NCBI GenBank assembly: GCA_021791615.1
Contig: JAJYWG010000269.1
Span: 1 to 8,212, forward strand
DNA length: 8,212 nt
Direction of reading: 5' to 3'
From: Actinomycetes bacterium
Lineage (GTDB): Bacteria > Actinomycetota > Acidimicrobiia > Acidimicrobiales > RAAP-2
Under the pieces are notes generated by a model that saw only the letters and a list, made by a program, of their open reading frames with translations, was not told the DNA's origin and did not search any database. Positions 6,359-8,212 of this stretch are shown piece by piece (the first letter of the stretch is position 1; each line of letters opens with the position of its first letter). Both the position numbers and the translations under genes were made by a program.

Positions 6359-7542
6359 CCGCCCGCACCCCACGACGCCCCCGCAAGCCCGCACACCCGG
6401 TGAGCTACGAGCTCCGGCTTCCCGCCCTCGAAGTCCACCAGGGGCCAACCCGCACCCTCTACAGCTTCGCCGTCGACGGCAAGCAACTGCCGCTCTTCTC
6501 CACGGTCTCCCGAGTCCACCGCAACGAGAACACCGAGATCCGTGGCTACCAGCGGCCCGAGGTCCTCTCCCACATCGCGTCCATCCGCCGCTACCTCGAA
6601 TCCGACGAGCCGATGATCCCCAACGCGCTCGTCATCGCGTTCGACAAACGAGTCACCTTCGAACCGGCCGACCCTGGCACCCACTCCGATGTGTGCCCCG
6701 GCACCCTCGTCATCCCCGTTGAGGCCGACAGCGCCGATGAGGACAAGCCCGGCTGGGTCGTCGACGGCCAGCAACGCTGCGCCGCGATCCGCGAGGCCCG
6801 TGTCAAGTCCTTCCCGATCTGCGTGACCGCATTCATCACCGACTCCGACGCCGAGCAACGCTCGCAGTTCATCCTGGTCAACTCGACCAAGCCGCTACCA
6901 AAGGGGCTCATCCACGAGTTGCTGCCGACGACCACCGGCACCCTGCCGACCACGCTCCAACTTCGCCGCTTCCCCGCCATGCTCATCGACCGGCTCAACT
7001 ACACCGCTGACTCGCCGCTCGTCGGGATGATCCACACCCCCACGAACCCCGACGGTGTGATCAAGGACAACTCGGCGCTGCGAATGATCGAGAACAGCTT
7101 GAGCGACGGTGCCCTCTACCGATTCCGAGAACCTGACACGGGCGAAGGCGACGCCGACGCCATGCTCGACCTGCTCACTAGCTACTGGCGGGCCGTGAAG
7201 ATGACCTTCCACGACGCGTGGGGCCTTCCGCCCCGCCGGTCTCGACTGATGCACGGCGTCGGCGTGGTGTCCATGGGCTTCGTCATGGACGCCATCGTCG
7301 ACCGCCACCGCCACACCGGCATCCCGTCAGAAGCCAACTTCGCCGAAGACCTCGCCACGCTCAAGGACATCTGCCACTGGACGAGCGGCTCATGGCAGTT
7401 CGGTCCCGAGCAGCAACGCCGGTGGAACGACCTGCAGAACACCCCAAGGGACATCCAGCTCTTGGCCAACTACTTGCTCCTCGAATACAAGGCCCGTGTC
7501 TGGAGCCAACAGCCCATCCCTGTCCGCACCACGTCCCGGTAG
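6355..7542 (+). CDS. DGQHR-domain protein (DndB/DpdB-like), second paralogue
   Basis: The 395-residue protein is a clear paralogue of the gene at 3975. They share GYQRPEV (here 64-70), VDGQQR (136-141), a segment matching NxTKPLPxGLxxELLP, YWxAVxxTFxDAWGxPPxxSRLMHG near 295, WTSGxW and RWNDxQN near the C-terminus. It differs by a basic, proline-rich N-terminal tail (RTPRRPRKPAHP) that might contact DNA. The ATG overlaps the dpdA stop (ATGA) with only a weak purine-rich stretch ahead, so coupling to dpdA is likely. The TAG at 7540-7542 ends at a normal position relative to the paralogue, so the gene is complete even though an IS terminus starts 6 bases later. It may form a heteromeric partner with the first paralogue or divide roles (loading versus regulation); which of the two is the true DpdB equivalent cannot be told here. 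Confidence 0.85.
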   Translation: MTARTPRRPRKPAHPVSYELRLPALEVHQGPTRTLYSFAVDGKQLPLFSTVSRVHRNENTEIRGYQRPEVLSHIASIRRYLESDEPMIPNALVIAFDKRVTFEPADPGTHSDVCPGTLVIPVEADSADEDKPGWVVDGQQRCAAIREARVKSFPICVTAFITDSDAEQRSQFILVNSTKPLPKGLIHELLPTTTGTLPTTLQLRRFPAMLIDRLNYTADSPLVGMIHTPTNPDGVIKDNSALRMIENSLSDGALYRFREPDTGEGDADAMLDLLTSYWRAVKMTFHDAWGLPPRRSRLMHGVGVVSMGFVMDAIVDRHRHTGIPSEANFAEDLATLKDICHWTSGSWQFGPEQQRRWNDLQNTPRDIQLLANYLLLEYKARVWSQQPIPVRTTSR

Positions 7543-7548
7543 TACCAG

Positions 7549-7807
7549 TGAAGCGCCCTGGGTCTGATGGAGGCTCGGGTTATTGGATCCCAACCAGCTT
7601 CTGGTCGGCCTTGCGGGCAGCATAAGCCGCCTCGAACTCCGCCGGCGGCACGTAGTCGAGGTATTCGTGCAGTCGCTCGGTGTTGTACCAGTGCACCCAG
7701 CTGAGCGTGGCCAGCTCGACGTCCTCGACGGTCCTCCACGGCCCCTGGTCGGGCCCACGGATCAGCTCGCACTTGTAGGCGCTGTTCACCGACTCGGCCA
7801 GGGCGTT
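7549..7807 (-). mobile_element. IS3-family element remnant (one end only)
   Basis: An element end is seen at 7549, where TGAAGCGCCCTGGGTCTG (7549-7566) has the TGAA...CCCxGG form of actinobacterial IS3-family termini and begins with TG. It is followed inward by the C-terminal transposase coding end on the minus strand. Identity to IS3 stops near 7807, where unrelated sequence begins, so the rest of the element and its other inverted repeat are missing. The end falls 6 bases beyond the last gene of the modification operon. Family assignment rests mainly on the transposase; the exact terminus is inferred. Confidence 0.7.
7580..7807 (-). pseudogene. IS3-family transposase OrfB, C-terminal fragment
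   Basis: Only about the last 76 residues of an integrase-core (rve) DDE transposase remain. The fragment begins at NALAESVNSAYK, which contains the final catalytic glutamate (NALAES), and continues with GPWRTVEDVELATLSWVHWYN, RLHEYLDYVPPAEFEAAY and a TAA at 7580-7582. These are hallmark C-terminal segments of IS3-group OrfB. The first two catalytic aspartates, the helix-turn-helix OrfA and the frameshift region are all absent, so it cannot transpose by itself. An ATG-type start a few codons into the flanking sequence (near 7822) is accidental. The break at NALAES marks a recombination or secondary insertion junction with the Y4bD-bearing DNA to the right. Confidence 0.92.
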
Positions 7808-7860
7808 GGGCCTCACGGTCAACTACACCCGATCCCCCCGGTGAGCAGCGAACCGTCCGG

Positions 7861-8136
7861 GTGACGCACCCGCTCCACCCGTGGTTCGGCCGGGAGTTCC
7901 CGTTCGTCGCGCGCCAGCACACGTGGCGACAGGACCGAGTCTTCTTCTTCGACGACGACGGGTCCATGCAGTCGCTTCCCACGGCGTGGACTGACGTGGC
8001 CGAGCCGGACGTGTTCGTCACCGTGGCAGCGGGCCGCAGTCCCTTCCGCGTCGAGGACCTGCTGGCTTTGGCCGAGATCATCGACGGGATCCAGGCGCCG
8101 CGGTGTAAGGAGGATTCTGCCGATACTGTTAGGTAG
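7861..8136 (+). CDS. Y4bD/Y4pK family protein (DUF5372), mobile-element accessory
   Basis: This 91-residue protein matches the pattern I recall for the Y4bD/Y4pK (DUF5372) family: THPLHPWFGREFPFV at the N-terminus, RVFFFDDDG in the middle, then SLPTAWTDVAEPDVFV and AAGRSPFRVEDLLALAEII. Such genes are found among recombinase or transposase genes of repeated mobile units in rhizobia and actinobacteria; their function is unknown. The GTG at 7861 overlaps a TGA of an upstream frame (GTGA at 7861-7864), whose last residues (PPVSSEPSG) could be the end of a lost neighbour truncated at the IS3 junction. No membrane segment or signal is seen. The gene looks intact, ending with TAG at 8134-8136. It belongs to flanking mobile DNA rather than to the modification operon. 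Confidence 0.75.
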   Translation: MTHPLHPWFGREFPFVARQHTWRQDRVFFFDDDGSMQSLPTAWTDVAEPDVFVTVAAGRSPFRVEDLLALAEIIDGIQAPRCKEDSADTVR

Positions 8137-8145
8137 ATTCTGCCG
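8113..8145. repeat. 10-base direct repeat GATTCTGCCG, 23 bases apart
   Basis: GATTCTGCCG occurs at 8113-8122 and 8136-8145. The first copy lies in the last codons of the DUF5372 gene and the second overlaps its stop codon and the bases just after. Two short repeats one to two helical turns apart could be a transposase or recombinase binding site, but they may be coincidental. Confidence 0.35.
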
Positions 8146-8191
8146 CAGAGCTCGGTACTCCTGAAAGGAGACGGTGCTAGGAGCTGGAAAG

Positions 8192-8212
8192 ATGGCGGTG
8201 AGATGCGGATGT
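8192..8212 (+). CDS. Possible start of a further gene, cut by the window edge
   Basis: An ATG at 8192 follows GGAG at 8180-8183 with an 8-base gap, a good ribosome-site arrangement, and the frame stays open for 7 codons (MAVRCGC) to the end of the window. In Y4bD-type units a recombinase or transposase gene often lies nearby, but seven residues identify nothing. Confidence 0.3.

Noticed and set aside
5205..6722. 505-residue + strand frame overlapping dpdA
   Set aside because: Its translation is Ser/Thr/Pro/Arg-rich low-complexity sequence, the out-of-frame reading of dpdA and the next gene.
7583..7864. 93-residue + strand frame over the IS3 fragment
   Set aside because: Most of it is the antisense of the transposase C-terminus; only the last few residues may be the tail of a lost gene.
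8107..8113. AAGGAGG as a ribosome site for a gene inside the DUF5372 3' end
   Set aside because: No ATG, GTG or TTG lies at a suitable distance downstream with a continuing frame.

Overview
The window is high-GC bacterial DNA. Its codon use and the GTG starts suggest an actinobacterium, but nothing here fixes the genus. It is dominated by one co-directional block of eight genes on the + strand (536-7542). Every gene overlaps the next by 1 to 7 bases, so the block reads as a single operon. It looks like a self-contained 7-deazaguanine DNA-modification cassette of the Dpd (DpdA) type, mobile in origin and bounded by insertion-sequence debris.

Layout. Bases 1-207 hold the end of an unidentified open frame and three IS21-like terminal repeats with a 23-base period. 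Bases 208-535 are non-coding and carry several inverted repeats, a candidate promoter and a strong Shine-Dalgarno. Bases 536-3046 encode the complete route from GTP to preQ0: QueC, QueE, QueD and FolE2 (GTP cyclohydrolase IB). Bases 3040-3978 encode a DUF6884/YaaA-like protein. Bases 3975-7542 encode a DGQHR-domain (DndB/DpdB-like) protein, a tRNA-guanine-transglycosylase-like protein resembling DpdA, and a second, paralogous DGQHR protein. An IS3-family terminus begins 6 bases after the last stop. Only the C-terminal end of that transposase survives (minus strand, to about 7807). It is fused to different mobile DNA carrying a Y4bD/Y4pK (DUF5372) gene and perhaps the first codons of another gene.

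How the genes probably work together (inference). FolE2, QueD, QueE and QueC make preQ0 from GTP. The DpdA-like transglycosylase exchanges guanine in DNA for preQ0, assisted by one or both DGQHR proteins. The DUF6884-like protein may process the inserted base (a DpdC-like role) or regulate the system. No QueF, QueA or QueG is present, which argues against tRNA queuosine synthesis. No helicase, nuclease or other restriction gene is seen: the downstream side is cut off by IS DNA, so a restriction arm may be lost, displaced or absent. The main novelty is the pair of DGQHR paralogues bracketing dpdA in an operon that carries its own preQ0 supply.
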